From Mordavella massiliensis (GTDB lineage: Bacteria > Bacillota > Clostridia > Lachnospirales > Lachnospiraceae), in NCBI RefSeq assembly GCF_016902415.1, contig NZ_JACJLV010000003.1:1-64000 (forward strand): a DNA stretch of 64,000 nucleotides, written 5' to 3'. Under the pieces are notes generated by a model. The model was given only the letters and a program-made list of their open reading frames with translations, ran no database searches and was not told the DNA's origin. How positions within the stretch are numbered: the first letter of the stretch is position 1; each line of letters starts with the position of its first letter. The translations under genes were made by a program, and so were the position numbers. Positions 1-8,926 of this stretch are shown piece after piece.

Positions 1-157
1 CTATATGATATTATCAGAATATTCTTACTCCTTATTCCTTCCACCTACACCCTTACGGCGCCCGGCGGATCCAATCTCTTCTCTTAAACGCAAATAACCG
101 CGGAACCATACATTCCACGGCCATTGCCCCATTTCCTAAAACCTCTCTTGCTTTGAC

Positions 158-397
158 TTATTCCGTCAGGTAAGCGGCAAACTTTTCCTCCGCAAGACTT
201 TCGTCCATGCCATTTACCACCAGCAGCATGGGCATTCCCAGTTTAATGGTCATCAGACCGACGATAGACTTCCCGTCAATCTTTATGTGCCGGTTGGAAA
301 GATTCACCACATCCACGTCCGACTGCATCTTCTGGCAGGTCGAACAAAAAGACATGATCTGCTCCGGCGTAATAAATTTAATCTTTCTTTCTATCAT
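158..397 (-). CDS. HPr-like protein lacking the active-site His
   Basis: 79-residue protein resembling the PTS phosphocarrier HPr. The region around the regulatory serine is recognisable (KSIVGLMTIKLG matches KSIMGVMSLGIA of Bacillus HPr), followed by the usual strand and C-terminal helix. The segment that should carry the phosphorylated histidine (GIHARPA in HPr) instead reads TPEQIMSFCSTC, so PEP-dependent phosphotransfer looks impossible. The ATG at 397 is chosen because a perfect AGGAGG (407-412) lies 9 nt upstream; an upstream in-frame ATG at 418 precedes that site. A regulatory or structural role, for example as a serine-phosphorylated CcpA cofactor like Crh, is conceivable but inferred. 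Confidence 0.75.
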   Translation of the reverse strand: MIERKIKFITPEQIMSFCSTCQKMQSDVDVVNLSNRHIKIDGKSIVGLMTIKLGMPMLLVVNGMDESLAEEKFAAYLTE

Positions 398-518
398 TTT
401 CTGGTACCTCCTGCACACTCTTGTCTACTATACACTATTTCTGCAGATTTGGGTACCAAAAATAAAATCCTTAGCAAAAGTTTTTCACCGGAAGCAGCAA
501 ATAGAAACCTGGACGCTC

Positions 519-547
519 TGGACGTCTTTCTTCTTTTTCATTATAAT
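519..547 (+). promoter_or_regulatory. Possible sigma-70 promoter of the GH25 gene
   Basis: TGGACG (519-524) and a perfect TATAAT (542-547) are separated by 17 nt, 38 nt upstream of the GH25 start codon. The -10 is good and the -35 is a 4/6 match. No start-site data exist. Confidence 0.4.
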
Positions 548-585
548 AACATCAGAATACTTATTGCTGATATGAGGTTGAACAC

Positions 586-1503
586 ATGAAGAAGCAAACT
601 CTTTCCAACAAAATCCTGTCTCTCTTTTTTGTAGTCTTCTGTCTGTCCACAGGGACAATCGCACTGACTGCCTGTACCGGCGAAACCACGCAGGAAACAA
701 AAACGCCAGAAGCCAGAGCGCAGGAATCGGAAAAATCCGATGCTGACAGTCCGGAGATCCTCCATTTTGTAGATGTATATCAGAACCCTTATCAGGTGGA
801 GATCAATCCCCGGGTAAAAAAACACGATTACAAAGTGGATGCATTTGTCCACAATGGCCATCTCCTGTCCTATGAGGGCGACAGCAATTATACCTACCGG
901 CTCGGCGTAGATGTCTCGGAGCATCAGGGGTATGTTGACTGGCAGGCGTTAAAAGCCAGTGGATTTGACTTCGCCTTCATCCGGCTGGGCTACCGGGGCT
1001 ACGGACAGGAAGGAAATATCCGGCTGGACAAAGAATTTCACCAGAACATCCAGAATGCACAGGCCGCCGGCTTTGATGTAGGCGTTTATTTCTTCGCCCA
1101 GGCGATCAACGAAGAAGAGGCTCTGGAAGAAGCGAACTTCGTTTTGCAGAATCTTCAGGGATATACGCTGCAGCTTCCGGTAGTCTACGATCCGGAAAGC
1201 GTTCTGGACGATGAAGCCCGGACCGACAACGTCTCCGGAGAACAGTTTACCAAAAATACAGAAGCTTTCTGTTCCGCTGTGGCGGACGCAGGCTATGAGC
1301 CCATGATCTACGCCAATATGCTGTGGGAGGCTTTTGAACTGAATCTGGAGAAGCTCTCCGAGTATCCGCTGTGGTACGCAGACTATGAGCCCGCTCCCCA
1401 GACGCCTTATCATTTCCAGTTCTGGCAGTACACCAATCAGGGACAGGTTGCTGGTGTCAACGGAAATGTAGATCTGAACATTCAGCTCATTCCCACAAAA
1501 TAA
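586..1503 (+). CDS. GH25 lysozyme lipoprotein
   Basis: 305-residue probable lipoprotein with a GH25 (Lyc/CH-type) muramidase domain, which cleaves the MurNAc-GlcNAc bond of peptidoglycan. Residues 10-30 form a hydrophobic signal ending in the lipobox LTAC, so Cys30 is the likely lipidated residue. After a linker, the GH25 domain starts near residue 105 with GVDVSEHQG (Asp109). The DxE catalytic pair is in VVYDPES (Asp202, Glu204), and the WYADYEP and FWQYTNQG motifs follow. There is no separate cell-wall-binding repeat. SD TGAGG lies just before ATG 586. The gene stands alone and is closed by a strong hairpin. It probably remodels the cell's own wall from the outer face of the membrane. Confidence 0.9.
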   Translation: MKKQTLSNKILSLFFVVFCLSTGTIALTACTGETTQETKTPEARAQESEKSDADSPEILHFVDVYQNPYQVEINPRVKKHDYKVDAFVHNGHLLSYEGDSNYTYRLGVDVSEHQGYVDWQALKASGFDFAFIRLGYRGYGQEGNIRLDKEFHQNIQNAQAAGFDVGVYFFAQAINEEEALEEANFVLQNLQGYTLQLPVVYDPESVLDDEARTDNVSGEQFTKNTEAFCSAVADAGYEPMIYANMLWEAFELNLEKLSEYPLWYADYEPAPQTPYHFQFWQYTNQGQVAGVNGNVDLNIQLIPTK

Positions 1504-1508
1504 AATCG

Positions 1509-1546
1509 AAAAAAGGCCTGTAAACAAATACGTTTACAGGCTTTTT
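1509..1546. terminator. Bidirectional intrinsic terminator
   Basis: Perfect 10-bp stem (GCCTGTAAAC 1516-1525, GTTTACAGGC 1532-1541) with a 6-nt loop. On the + strand TTTTT follows; on the - strand a run of six T follows (A-run 1509-1514). It serves the GH25 gene and the converging tRNA-Asn. Confidence 0.85.
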
Positions 1547-1552
1547 CGTTCC

Positions 1553-1625
1553 CTCCCCCTGTTGGACTCGAACCAACGACAACTCGGTTAACAGCCGAGT
1601 GCTCTACCGACTGAGCTAAGGAGGA
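1553..1625 (-). tRNA. tRNA-Asn (GUU)
   Basis: The - strand folds as a tRNA: acceptor TCCTCCT pairs with AGGGGGA (one G-T pair), D-loop AGCTCAGTCGGTAGAGC, anticodon arm CTCGGCTGTTAACCGAG with anticodon GTT, and T-arm GTTGGTTCGAGTCCAAC. Discriminator base is G and CCA is not encoded. Length 73 nt. It stands alone, between the GH25 gene and the hydratase. Confidence 0.95.
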
Positions 1626-1713
1626 ATATGTGTTTTGACAACACATATAATTTACCACAGTTCTATATACTTTTCAAGCATTTTCCAAATCTTTTTCCAC
1701 TTCGGTTTTCCGC

Positions 1714-3996
1714 TTATCCTCTGTAGTAATTGATCAGGCAGCCTTTGGTGATGATCTCACGCTCTGCGTCAGTCATATCGCCCAGCTTAAAGGTCACTTC
1801 CGCAAGATCTTCGCCTTTTACCACATATGCTTTTACTTCCGCCGCTTTTTCGGCGATCGCTTTGCGGATCTCCGGCACGAAGATGTAGTCGCCGTTCGCA
1901 AAGCTTAAGTGTTCGTGGTCTTCCTCTGTAATAAACGGCAGCATGCCCCAGTTGATCAGATTGGAGCGGTACCGCTTGGTGGCATATTCATTGGCAATAT
2001 TCGCCCAGCCGCCCAGTACTTTCTGGCAGGAAGCCGCCTGCTCTCTGGCGGATCCGTCGCCCGGCTTTACTGCAAAGATGGTGCTGCCGATGCCGAGATT
2101 TCCTTCCCCTGCCTCCGGGAACTTCGTCTTTACCGCAGCCATCACCGGCTTTAACTCTTCCAGCACTTCCAGCGGACAGGTTCCTTCTTCTATGGCCTTC
2201 TGCGCTTTCTGTACCTCTTTGGCGCGCCCTACATAAGCCGGATCCTTTCTGGACAGGGCAAATTCCGCCAGCCCCAGCGGATTGGAGCGGTAAGAAGACG
2301 TCTCGCCGGACGGGATCAGCTCATCGGTGGTGGTCACCGGATCATGGATCTCAGACACCACTTTCAAAAGCAGATTCTCCGGAAGCGCCGGCATAGACGG
2401 CCAGTCCTTGATGTTCGGTCCGAACTTGATCTTTACACTGGGATCTGCCACGCCCTTGCTGTCAAAGACACGGTTGGCATAAATGTTCCGGTCAAAATGA
2501 TAGGTTCTTCCTTTGTGTTCTACATCCATATCTGTCGCAGGCGTCAGGAAGCCCTTGTTGGCCGCAGTCGCCGCGATCGATCTTGCATCCATCAGCGCTA
2601 CAGATGCGATCTGTCCGCTCTGCAGCTTGGATCCTTCCCGGTTGGGGAAGTTTCTGGTGGAATGACGGATGGAAAATGCGTTGTTGGCCGGAGTGTCTCC
2701 CGCGCCAAAGCAGGGGCCGCAGAACGCTGTCTTCAGGATCGCTCCCGCCTCCATCAGATCCGCCGCCGCGCCGTTTTTGATCAATTCCATGTAGATCGGC
2801 GTGCTGGCCGGATAGACGCTGAAGGTAAATTCATCCGCGCCGATGTAATGACCGCGGATCAGATCCGCCGCCGCACAGATATTTTCAAATCCGCCGCCTG
2901 CGCAGCCGGCAATGATTCCCTGGTCTACATACAGTTTTCCGTCCACGATCTTATCCTGCAGAGAATAGTCTACCGCGCCGTCCAGGCTGACCAGCGCCTT
3001 CTGCTCCACATCATGGAGAATATCTTTTAAGTTTGCATTCACTTCTTCAATGGTGTAGGTATTGGACGGATGGAACGGCATGGCGATCATGGGCCGGATC
3101 TCGCTTAAGTTTACATAGACCATACCGTCATAGTACGCCACATCCCCCGGATTTAATTCTTTGTAATCTTCTTCTCTTCCGTGGATCTCGTAAAATTCCC
3201 GGATCTTTTCATCCGTTTTCCAGATGGAGGACAGGCAGGTCGTCTCGGTCGTCATTACATCAATGCCGATCCGGAAGTCCGCGCTCAGCTTCTCTACGCC
3301 CGGTCCCACAAACTCCATCACTTTATTGTTTACATAGCCATTAGAAAATGTCGCGCCGATGATTGCAAGAGCCACATCCTGAGGACCGACTCCCTTTACC
3401 GGTTCGCCGTCCAGGTAAATGCCGATCACCTGCGGCATCTTGATATCATAAGTTTTATTCAGAAGCTGTTTTACCAGCTCCGGACCGCCTTCTCCCATGG
3501 CCATGGTTCCCAGCGCCCCGTAACGGGTGTGGCTGTCCGAGCCAAGGATCATCTTTCCGCCGCCGGCCAGCATCTCCCTTGCATACTGGTGGATCACCGC
3601 CTGATGGGGCGGTACGTAGACCCCGCCGTACTTCTTGGCGCAGGTCAGGCCAAACATGTGGTCATCCTCATTGATGGTGCCGCCTACCGCGCACAGAGAA
3701 TTGTGGCAGTTTGTCAGCACGTAGGGGATCGGAAACTTCTCCAGGCCGGAAGCTCTCGCCGTCTGGATGATCCCGACAAAGGTAATGTCATGGGAGGTCA
3801 GCTTATCAAACCTGATCTGCAGTTTCTCCATCGTTCCGGATGTATTGTGTTCCTCAAGGATCCGGTATGCCATGGTATTTTTTGCCGCTTCTTCTTTCGA
3901 AACTTCCCTGCCTGTACGCAGTCCGATCTCCTGTCCGCTTTCCACGATCTCTGTCCCGTGCAGGAGATAAACACCTGCGTCATATAATTGAATCAT
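1714..3996 (-). CDS. Aconitase-family hydratase (YbhJ-like)
   Basis: 760-residue iron-sulfur hydratase of the aconitase superfamily, closest in layout to the uncharacterised YbhJ/hydratase group rather than AcnA. Cluster ligands are visible in [11 protein letters not shown] and [11 protein letters not shown], followed by the substrate-arginine region [11 protein letters not shown]. The swivelling domain ends with [20 protein letters not shown]. The substrate is probably a tricarboxylate or a related dicarboxylate, but the exact reaction is not clear. ATG 3996 is chosen from SD AGGTGG (4006-4011, 9 nt away). It is transcribed towards the tRNA. The CdaR-type regulator upstream is on the same strand but is separated by an IS110 insertion, which may have altered its expression. 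Confidence 0.85.
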   Translation of the reverse strand: MIQLYDAGVYLLHGTEIVESGQEIGLRTGREVSKEEAAKNTMAYRILEEHNTSGTMEKLQIRFDKLTSHDITFVGIIQTARASGLEKFPIPYVLTNCHNSLCAVGGTINEDDHMFGLTCAKKYGGVYVPPHQAVIHQYAREMLAGGGKMILGSDSHTRYGALGTMAMGEGGPELVKQLLNKTYDIKMPQVIGIYLDGEPVKGVGPQDVALAIIGATFSNGYVNNKVMEFVGPGVEKLSADFRIGIDVMTTETTCLSSIWKTDEKIREFYEIHGREEDYKELNPGDVAYYDGMVYVNLSEIRPMIAMPFHPSNTYTIEEVNANLKDILHDVEQKALVSLDGAVDYSLQDKIVDGKLYVDQGIIAGCAGGGFENICAAADLIRGHYIGADEFTFSVYPASTPIYMELIKNGAAADLMEAGAILKTAFCGPCFGAGDTPANNAFSIRHSTRNFPNREGSKLQSGQIASVALMDARSIAATAANKGFLTPATDMDVEHKGRTYHFDRNIYANRVFDSKGVADPSVKIKFGPNIKDWPSMPALPENLLLKVVSEIHDPVTTTDELIPSGETSSYRSNPLGLAEFALSRKDPAYVGRAKEVQKAQKAIEEGTCPLEVLEELKPVMAAVKTKFPEAGEGNLGIGSTIFAVKPGDGSAREQAASCQKVLGGWANIANEYATKRYRSNLINWGMLPFITEEDHEHLSFANGDYIFVPEIRKAIAEKAAEVKAYVVKGEDLAEVTFKLGDMTDAEREIITKGCLINYYRG

Positions 3997-4109
3997 TCTT
4001 ATAAACCACCTTTCTGCGAAAGGCACCGATGGGGTTATGAAACCCTTTCTCGAATAAACTTTCGCTTCTTCTTTCTTTGTTGTTATACTCCTCTTGTAGG
4101 ATCCTGGCA

Positions 4110-4307
4110 TACTACAGAACCTGAGGAGGTGAGTGGCGGGGCTGTATAGCGGCAACCCCGTATTCTTATATAGGTCGGCCATCCGTTAAGGCATCAATGA
4201 TTGGCGCATTCCCATAGCCCGTAAACTTATCTCTTCCGAAGTTGACTCGATTTCGCCGGATGACCAGTCCCTGCCAGTCCTGCTATTTTCTTTACAGGAG
4301 GAACCCT
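4110..4307 (+). ncRNA. Candidate IS110 bridge RNA / structured leader
   Basis: About 200 nt without a gene lie between the hydratase start and the transposase. They contain compact stem-loop sequence such as CGGGG(4137-4141)/CCCCG(4156-4160), and a repeated CCAGTCC. In the IS110 group the left non-coding end encodes the bridge RNA that pairs with target and donor DNA. The placement and structured look fit; the exact RNA ends and guide loops were not worked out. Confidence 0.4.
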
Positions 4308-5546
4308 ATGTTTAAAATCTTTCGTAACAACTGCTGTGGCCTTGATGTCCACAAAACCTGGATCTATGCCTGCATCGGTATTACCGATCCCAATGGCCGT
4401 ACAGAGTATAAGCAAGCCCGCTTTTCTTCCTTTTCCAATGGACTCAGAGATTTAGCTGCCTGGCTTGCCAAATATTCCTGTACCGAAGTCTGCATGGAAT
4501 CCACTGGCAAGTACTGGATCCCTGTTTTTAACATCCTCGAAAAGTCCTGTTTTGTCACCCTGGCCCATCCCAAATATACAAAACCGCAAAAGGGCAATAA
4601 AACCGACCGCAAGGATGCTAAATGGATCTGCGACCTGTTCATGTGCGACATGATAAAACCCAGTTTTATCCCTTCTCCGGAAATCCGGCAGCTTCGGGAT
4701 CTGATTCGCTATCGCGTCAAACTTACCAACATGCTCACCGGCGAAAAGAACCGGGCCCAGAACTGCCTGACGGTTTCCAACCTGAAACTTGATGACGTTT
4801 TCAGTGATGTCTTTGGAAAGTCTGCTCGTTCCATTACCAACTATATCCTGGATCATCCTGGCGAAACCTTTGATGTTTCTCCTTTTGTAGATCCGCGGTG
4901 CAAAACACCTGTCTCTGAAATCCAGGCTGCTGTTGACGGCGCCATCTCCTCCGAGCAGGCTGTCAAGCTGCGCCAGTGCCTCGCACACATCGACGAGCTT
5001 GAAGCCCACCGCAAAGAGATCGAGTCTGAGATCTTTCAGATCGCAGAACCCTTTTCTGCCGTTTTAGATCTGCTTTATACTCTCCCTGGATTAGATAAGA
5101 ATCCGATGACTGCTATTGCCATTCTCTCTGAGATTGGTCCGGATATGTCCGTGTTCCCGTCATCCAAACATCTTGTCTCCTGGGCTGGCTGCTGTCCCCG
5201 TAATGACCAGAGCAACCAGAAAGTAAAATCCAGGCGGATCTCCCGCGCCGGCAGTTATTTGAAACCTCTTCTTGTCCAGGTCGCCAATGCGTTGATCAAA
5301 TCCAAAAAGCACCCGGAATTTAAAGAGAGGTATCACAGGATCAAATCCCGCCGGGGTCATAAAAAGGCAATCATCGCTGTCTGCAAGATGCTCCTGACCG
5401 CTATCTGGAACATGCTGAGCAAACTTGAGCCTTACAACCCGGAAGGATTTCTGGAGCACAGGCCTGTCAAGCAGGAAAAGACTTTGACAGTATCACAGGC
5501 TCTTGAATTTCTCAGGCTTCGGGGATATACAATCACTAATCAGTAG
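4308..5546 (+). CDS. IS110-family DEDD transposase/recombinase
   Basis: 412-residue transposase. The N-terminal RuvC-like DEDD domain shows GLDVHK (Asp13), CMESTG (Glu64) and KTDRKDAKW (Asp100, Asp103). The C-terminal Transposase_20 domain has LPGLDKNPMTAIAILSEIG and WAGCCPRNDQSN followed by SRRISRAGSYLKPLL, which includes the conserved serine region. Length is typical for IS110 and no frameshift is seen, so the element may be active. ATG 4308 has AGGAGG at 4296-4301; an upstream in-frame ATG has no SD. It excises and integrates DNA guided by a bridge RNA, expected from the leader just upstream. Confidence 0.92.
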   Translation: MFKIFRNNCCGLDVHKTWIYACIGITDPNGRTEYKQARFSSFSNGLRDLAAWLAKYSCTEVCMESTGKYWIPVFNILEKSCFVTLAHPKYTKPQKGNKTDRKDAKWICDLFMCDMIKPSFIPSPEIRQLRDLIRYRVKLTNMLTGEKNRAQNCLTVSNLKLDDVFSDVFGKSARSITNYILDHPGETFDVSPFVDPRCKTPVSEIQAAVDGAISSEQAVKLRQCLAHIDELEAHRKEIESEIFQIAEPFSAVLDLLYTLPGLDKNPMTAIAILSEIGPDMSVFPSSKHLVSWAGCCPRNDQSNQKVKSRRISRAGSYLKPLLVQVANALIKSKKHPEFKERYHRIKSRRGHKKAIIAVCKMLLTAIWNMLSKLEPYNPEGFLEHRPVKQEKTLTVSQALEFLRLRGYTITNQ

Positions 5547-5690
5547 TCATTGTTATCTCTCCATTCCTTATATTTTGCAGTTGTTCTCACCCGCTAATTG
5601 CTAATTTTCGGGTGGCTTGTTTGCTATACTCTTTTTTAGTGGTTTACCTCTACTTCTTTGTTTCAAACTTACGCTCCTCCTTGTCTTTCA

Positions 5691-6776
5691 TTATTCTTTG
5701 TCTCGCAAATCTCTCATATGGTCCGCCACCATCATGGCGATCTTAAAGGTCAGGGCGTCCTCAAAGATCCGGACGTCCAGCCCTGTTTTTTTCTGGATCT
5801 TCTCCAGCCGGTACACCAGCGTATTCCGGTGTACAAACAGCTTTCTTGCTGTCTCGGAGATATTCAGGTTATTATCAAAGAAAGTATAAACGGTAGCCAG
5901 TTCTTCATCTTCGAACCGCTCCTCCGCGCCATGCTCAAAGACTTCTTTTAAAAACATTTCGCAAAGCGACGGCGGAAGCTGATGGATCAGTCTTCCGATC
6001 CCCAGTTCATTGTAAGCCAGAATATTTTTCTCCACATAGAAGACCCGGCCTACCTGCAGCGCCAGATCCGCCTCTTTGTAGGAACGGGAAACATCCTTTA
6101 ATTCCTCCACAATGGTTCCGTAGGCCACCCGCACGCCTACCATGGCCTCCATGTTCAACGTATCCGTAATCTCATGGGCGATATGGTTCAGGCTAGTGTA
6201 ATCATCCGTGGCCTCCAGGGCCTTTACCAGGATTACATGCCGTTCGTCCACCGCTGTTACAAAATCCCGCATACCGGTGGCGTAGAGGCCTCTCATGGTC
6301 TCCAGGATCATGGTCTCTCCCTCATTCTTGGATTCGATCAGGAATACCACCCGTTTTAACTCCACCGGGATCTTCATTTTCTTGGCCTGGTTGTAAACGT
6401 CCACCACCAGAAGGTTGTCCAGGATCAGGTTCTGGATGAAACGGTTTTTATCCATTCTGTCCTTGTAGGCGATCAGCAGATTGGTGATCTGACTGGCGCC
6501 GAATCTTCCGGCCAGTATGGCTTCTGTTCCTTCTCCTTCCACCCCCAGCACGTACACCGGTTCGTCATCTTCCCTGATCAGGTAAAAGCTGACGCCTTCC
6601 CTGACAAGTTCGTCTACTTCCTCCTGGCCGAACTCTGCCGCGGCAGACTCCCACGCGGTCATCTTCTCGCTGGTCATGACCAGGCAGACTCCCTTTTTAT
6701 CCCAGACGGCACACTCTACATTGCCGATTCTTTTCACATCCTGCACGGCTCTGTGCAGCAACTGATTTGAAAGCAC
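5691..6776 (-). CDS. CdaR/PucR-type transcriptional regulator
   Basis: 361-residue regulator of the CdaR/PucR class. The C-terminal PucR-type helix-turn-helix is clear (NNLNISETARKLFVHRNTLV, then YRLEKIQKKTGLD, residues ~300-345), preceded by a GGDEF-like PucR middle domain (MVGVRVAYGTIVEELKDVSRS). The N-terminal part is a probable sugar-acid or metabolite sensing domain. GTG 6776 is chosen because AGGAGG (6784-6789) lies 7 nt upstream. Such proteins activate catabolic operons. The hydratase downstream on the same strand is a candidate target, and the ABC ATPase msmX/ugpC lies on the other side of the island. The effector is unknown. Confidence 0.85.
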   Translation of the reverse strand: MLSNQLLHRAVQDVKRIGNVECAVWDKKGVCLVMTSEKMTAWESAAAEFGQEEVDELVREGVSFYLIREDDEPVYVLGVEGEGTEAILAGRFGASQITNLLIAYKDRMDKNRFIQNLILDNLLVVDVYNQAKKMKIPVELKRVVFLIESKNEGETMILETMRGLYATGMRDFVTAVDERHVILVKALEATDDYTSLNHIAHEITDTLNMEAMVGVRVAYGTIVEELKDVSRSYKEADLALQVGRVFYVEKNILAYNELGIGRLIHQLPPSLCEMFLKEVFEHGAEERFEDEELATVYTFFDNNLNISETARKLFVHRNTLVYRLEKIQKKTGLDVRIFEDALTFKIAMMVADHMRDLRDKE

Positions 6777-6824
6777 GTGGATCCCTCCTGTTCTTTGCTT
6801 GATCTTCTGCGTTCTATGATACCA

Positions 6825-6842
6825 TACACCCGCGGGGGTGTA
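6825..6842 (-). promoter_or_regulatory. Inverted repeat upstream of the CdaR-type regulator
   Basis: TACACCC (6825-6831) and GGGTGTA (6836-6842) form a 7-bp inverted repeat 49 nt upstream of the GTG start, next to a possible -10 (TATCAT on the - strand). It could be an autoregulatory operator. The IS end lies 10 bp further upstream. Confidence 0.3.
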
Positions 6843-6851
6843 CAAGTAAAA

Positions 6852-6863
6852 AGGGGCTGTCGG
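6852..6863 (+). repeat. Left terminal inverted repeat of the IS1182 block
   Basis: AGGGGCTGTCGG, the exact reverse complement of 16082-16093. It continues into a local hairpin (GGGGCT...AGCCCC, 6853-6883) that may also act as a terminator. Confidence 0.6.
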
Positions 6864-6937
6864 TTAATACCGATTTTAGCCCCTGACATACAGGGCACAA
6901 AATCCCCTTGTTTGGATTTTTTGAAGCACGCCTTTCG

Positions 6938-7500
6938 CTAAGCGGTTTTCTGCTCCTTTTTCTCTTCGTATTTCTCAATCTCATGATGTAAAAAGCGATG
7001 GTATTTCATGATATTCCTGCCTATCGCATACAGCATGAACTCTTTATATACTTTCTCCTCTGAGCGGTAGTTAAACCGCCGGAAGTTTTCATTCTCTTTG
7101 ATATCTCCAAAGTGACCTTCCGTCTGGATTGACCGTGTCTGCCGTTTCAGGATCCCTTCTTCACTCTGGATATTAGCGTTGGATTCTTCCTTCAGTTCTT
7201 CCCAGCGTTCGTTGATCTTCATGGCCTTATTCCGGTCCGGATTTTCTTCAGCATTGTATTTATAAAGACATTTCGATTTATGCTCACATCCGCTGCAGTC
7301 TGCGCAAGATCATATTTGGGGCCGTACCCATTCTCAAGCAGAAAGGCATTATACTTTGCGTAAAGGGCATCTATGCTGTCCAGAAGCCCCGCAAGGTGAT
7401 AGTTCAGGCTGCCCCGCCAGACGAACGTATACCTGTTTGCATTCGCTTCGATCTTTGTTCCATCGATATAAAGCTCTTTCAGCGTGATCAGCCCTTTCTT
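6938..7500 (-). pseudogene. IS1182-family transposase, decayed copy A (C-terminal half)
   Basis: Two overlapping reading frames give pieces of one transposase. Around 7500-7225 there is LITLKELYIDGTKIEANANR, then TFVWRGSLNYHLAGLLDSID up to KIRTG; around 7220-6938 there is the C-terminal part ending FLHHEIEKYEEKKEQKTA. The whole middle (about 150 residues present in copy B) and the N-terminus are missing. The stretch 7435-7498 is nearly identical to 15530-15593 in copy B. This copy keeps the outer 3' end of the element. Confidence 0.8.
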
Positions 7501-7553
7501 TCCTGGCCTTGAAAAACGAATTTCAGACGTAAATATCAAAATCTGAACAATAT

Positions 7554-8768
7554 TTACAAAGAGTTGTCTGTCAATCCGAGAAGCCAATCCCTGGCATTGA
7601 TCCGGCGTATCCCGTCATACTGTACTTCCGGGTCATCATCAAGTGTCAATATCATTTTGGGATAGTGATCCCGGATTACCATAAGTGGTCTCAGTTCTCG
7701 TTCCAGCGTCTTTTCATCCCGTACTGAAAGGGCGACCTGATAATACCGTATCCCTTTGCTGTTCTGTGCGACAAAATCGACTTCAAAAGAATCAATTTTC
7801 CCCACATATACATCATATCCCCTGCGGAGCAGTTCCAGATACACCACATTTTCCAGAATATGCCCCGCATCCATCTGCCTTGAGCCCAGCAGCATATAAC
7901 GAAGGCCTATATCCACGACATAATACTTTTCCAAGGTCTTCAAGTATTGCTTTCCTTTGATATTATACCGCTTTGCCTGGTAAATAATATAGCTTTCTGT
8001 CAGAGCCTCCAGATATTTTTCTACCGTTTTCGTATCAATTTTCCGTCCATCGGAAGTCATTGTATCCGCAATCTTCTTAGAAGAAAGAGGATTCCCGATG
8101 TTGTCAAACACAAACCGCAGGACGCTTTTGAGCATCATAGTATCCGTAATTCTCTTTCGGCTTACAATATCTTTGACGACGATCGTATTGTACAGACCTT
8201 CCAGGTAATCCCTGATTTCGTCTGGCTGCCCTTTCAGTTCCAGGGTATAAGGGAACGAACTGTTTTCCAGATATTCTGTGTATTTCACGCCTCTGTCCGT
8301 CATGCTGCCCGTACTCTCCATATATTCTTTAAAGGACAATGGGAGCATTTCAATCTGCACATATCGTCCGGAAATCAGAGTCGCAATCTCACTGGAAAGC
8401 ATATAGGCATTGGAGCCGGTGATATAAATATCCACATTTTTCTTAATATACAGGCTGTCCACCACTTTGGGGAAATCCTCAACATGCTGGATCTCATCCA
8501 GGAAAATATAGGTCATTTTTTCCGGAACCAGCCGTTCTTTTAAATATGCATATAGTTTTCGGTAATCTGTCAGTTCTTCAAAATCAATATCCTCAAAATT
8601 TATTGAAATGATTTGTTCCTCTTCTGTCCCTTGTTCCAGCAGCCAGTTCTGATAAATCTCCAACAGGGTAGATTTCCCGCATCTGCGGATGCCTGTAACA
8701 ACTTTAATAAGCTGTTTATCTTTGAAAGCAATCAGTTTATCCAGATATTCTTTCCGTTGAAGCACCAT
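7554..8768 (-). CDS. AAA ATPase with DUF4143 domain
   Basis: 404-residue ATPase of the AAA_14/DUF4143 type. Walker A is GIRRCGKST (residues 26-34), Walker B YIFLDEIQ (Asp91-Glu92) and sensor region DIYITGSNAYML. A winged-helix-like middle (NPLSSKKIADTM) leads to a C-terminal DUF4143/nuclease-like fold with SFEVDFVAQNSKG and RYYQVA. Proteins of this group are common in gut Firmicutes and their role is unproven; links to mobile DNA and toxin-antitoxin-like control have been suggested. The ATG at 8768 is preferred over 8774 because the AGGGTGG box then has normal spacing. It ends about 55 bp from the decayed transposase, so it is the innermost cargo gene on the left. Confidence 0.85.
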   Translation of the reverse strand: MVLQRKEYLDKLIAFKDKQLIKVVTGIRRCGKSTLLEIYQNWLLEQGTEEEQIISINFEDIDFEELTDYRKLYAYLKERLVPEKMTYIFLDEIQHVEDFPKVVDSLYIKKNVDIYITGSNAYMLSSEIATLISGRYVQIEMLPLSFKEYMESTGSMTDRGVKYTEYLENSSFPYTLELKGQPDEIRDYLEGLYNTIVVKDIVSRKRITDTMMLKSVLRFVFDNIGNPLSSKKIADTMTSDGRKIDTKTVEKYLEALTESYIIYQAKRYNIKGKQYLKTLEKYYVVDIGLRYMLLGSRQMDAGHILENVVYLELLRRGYDVYVGKIDSFEVDFVAQNSKGIRYYQVALSVRDEKTLERELRPLMVIRDHYPKMILTLDDDPEVQYDGIRRINARDWLLGLTDNSL

Positions 8769-8820
8769 GAGCATACCACCCTTCTCAACTTTTAAGGTTA
8801 GTATACCCTAAATCAAAAAA

Positions 8821-8865
8821 AATATCAAAAGTTTTTGGAACGCAGTCCAAAAAACTTTTGATATT
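8821..8865. repeat. Long AT-rich inverted repeat / hairpin
   Basis: Arms 8821-8839 and 8846-8865 (AATATCAAAAG... / ...CTTTTGATATT) pair over 19 bp with a single bulge and a short loop. It sits between the start of the ATPase gene and the hydratase fragment. It may terminate transcription entering from the right, or be the footprint of an inserted or excised element. Confidence 0.55.
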
Positions 8866-8926
8866 TCATAATTTTATGGAATACACCTCTGATTTGGTTC
8901 GAAACCAGATCTAATATATACGGAAT

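Larger units (their letters stand above)
4100..5650 (+). mobile_element. IS110-family insertion sequence (ends approximate)
   Basis: An intact DEDD transposase with a ~200-nt structured, non-coding left side and a short right side lies between the hydratase and the CdaR regulator. IS110 elements lack clear terminal inverted repeats, so the borders cannot be fixed by eye. The left end should lie between about 4020 and 4110 and the right end between 5547 and 5690. Confidence 0.55.

Noticed and set aside
1553-1625. tRNA-Asn as attachment site of an integrative element.
   Set aside because: No integrase gene and no repeat of the tRNA 3' end were found near.
3997-4182. N-terminal extension of the hydratase frame to 4182.
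   Set aside because: The extension has no family resemblance, and the ATG at 3996 has a good SD and matches the family start.
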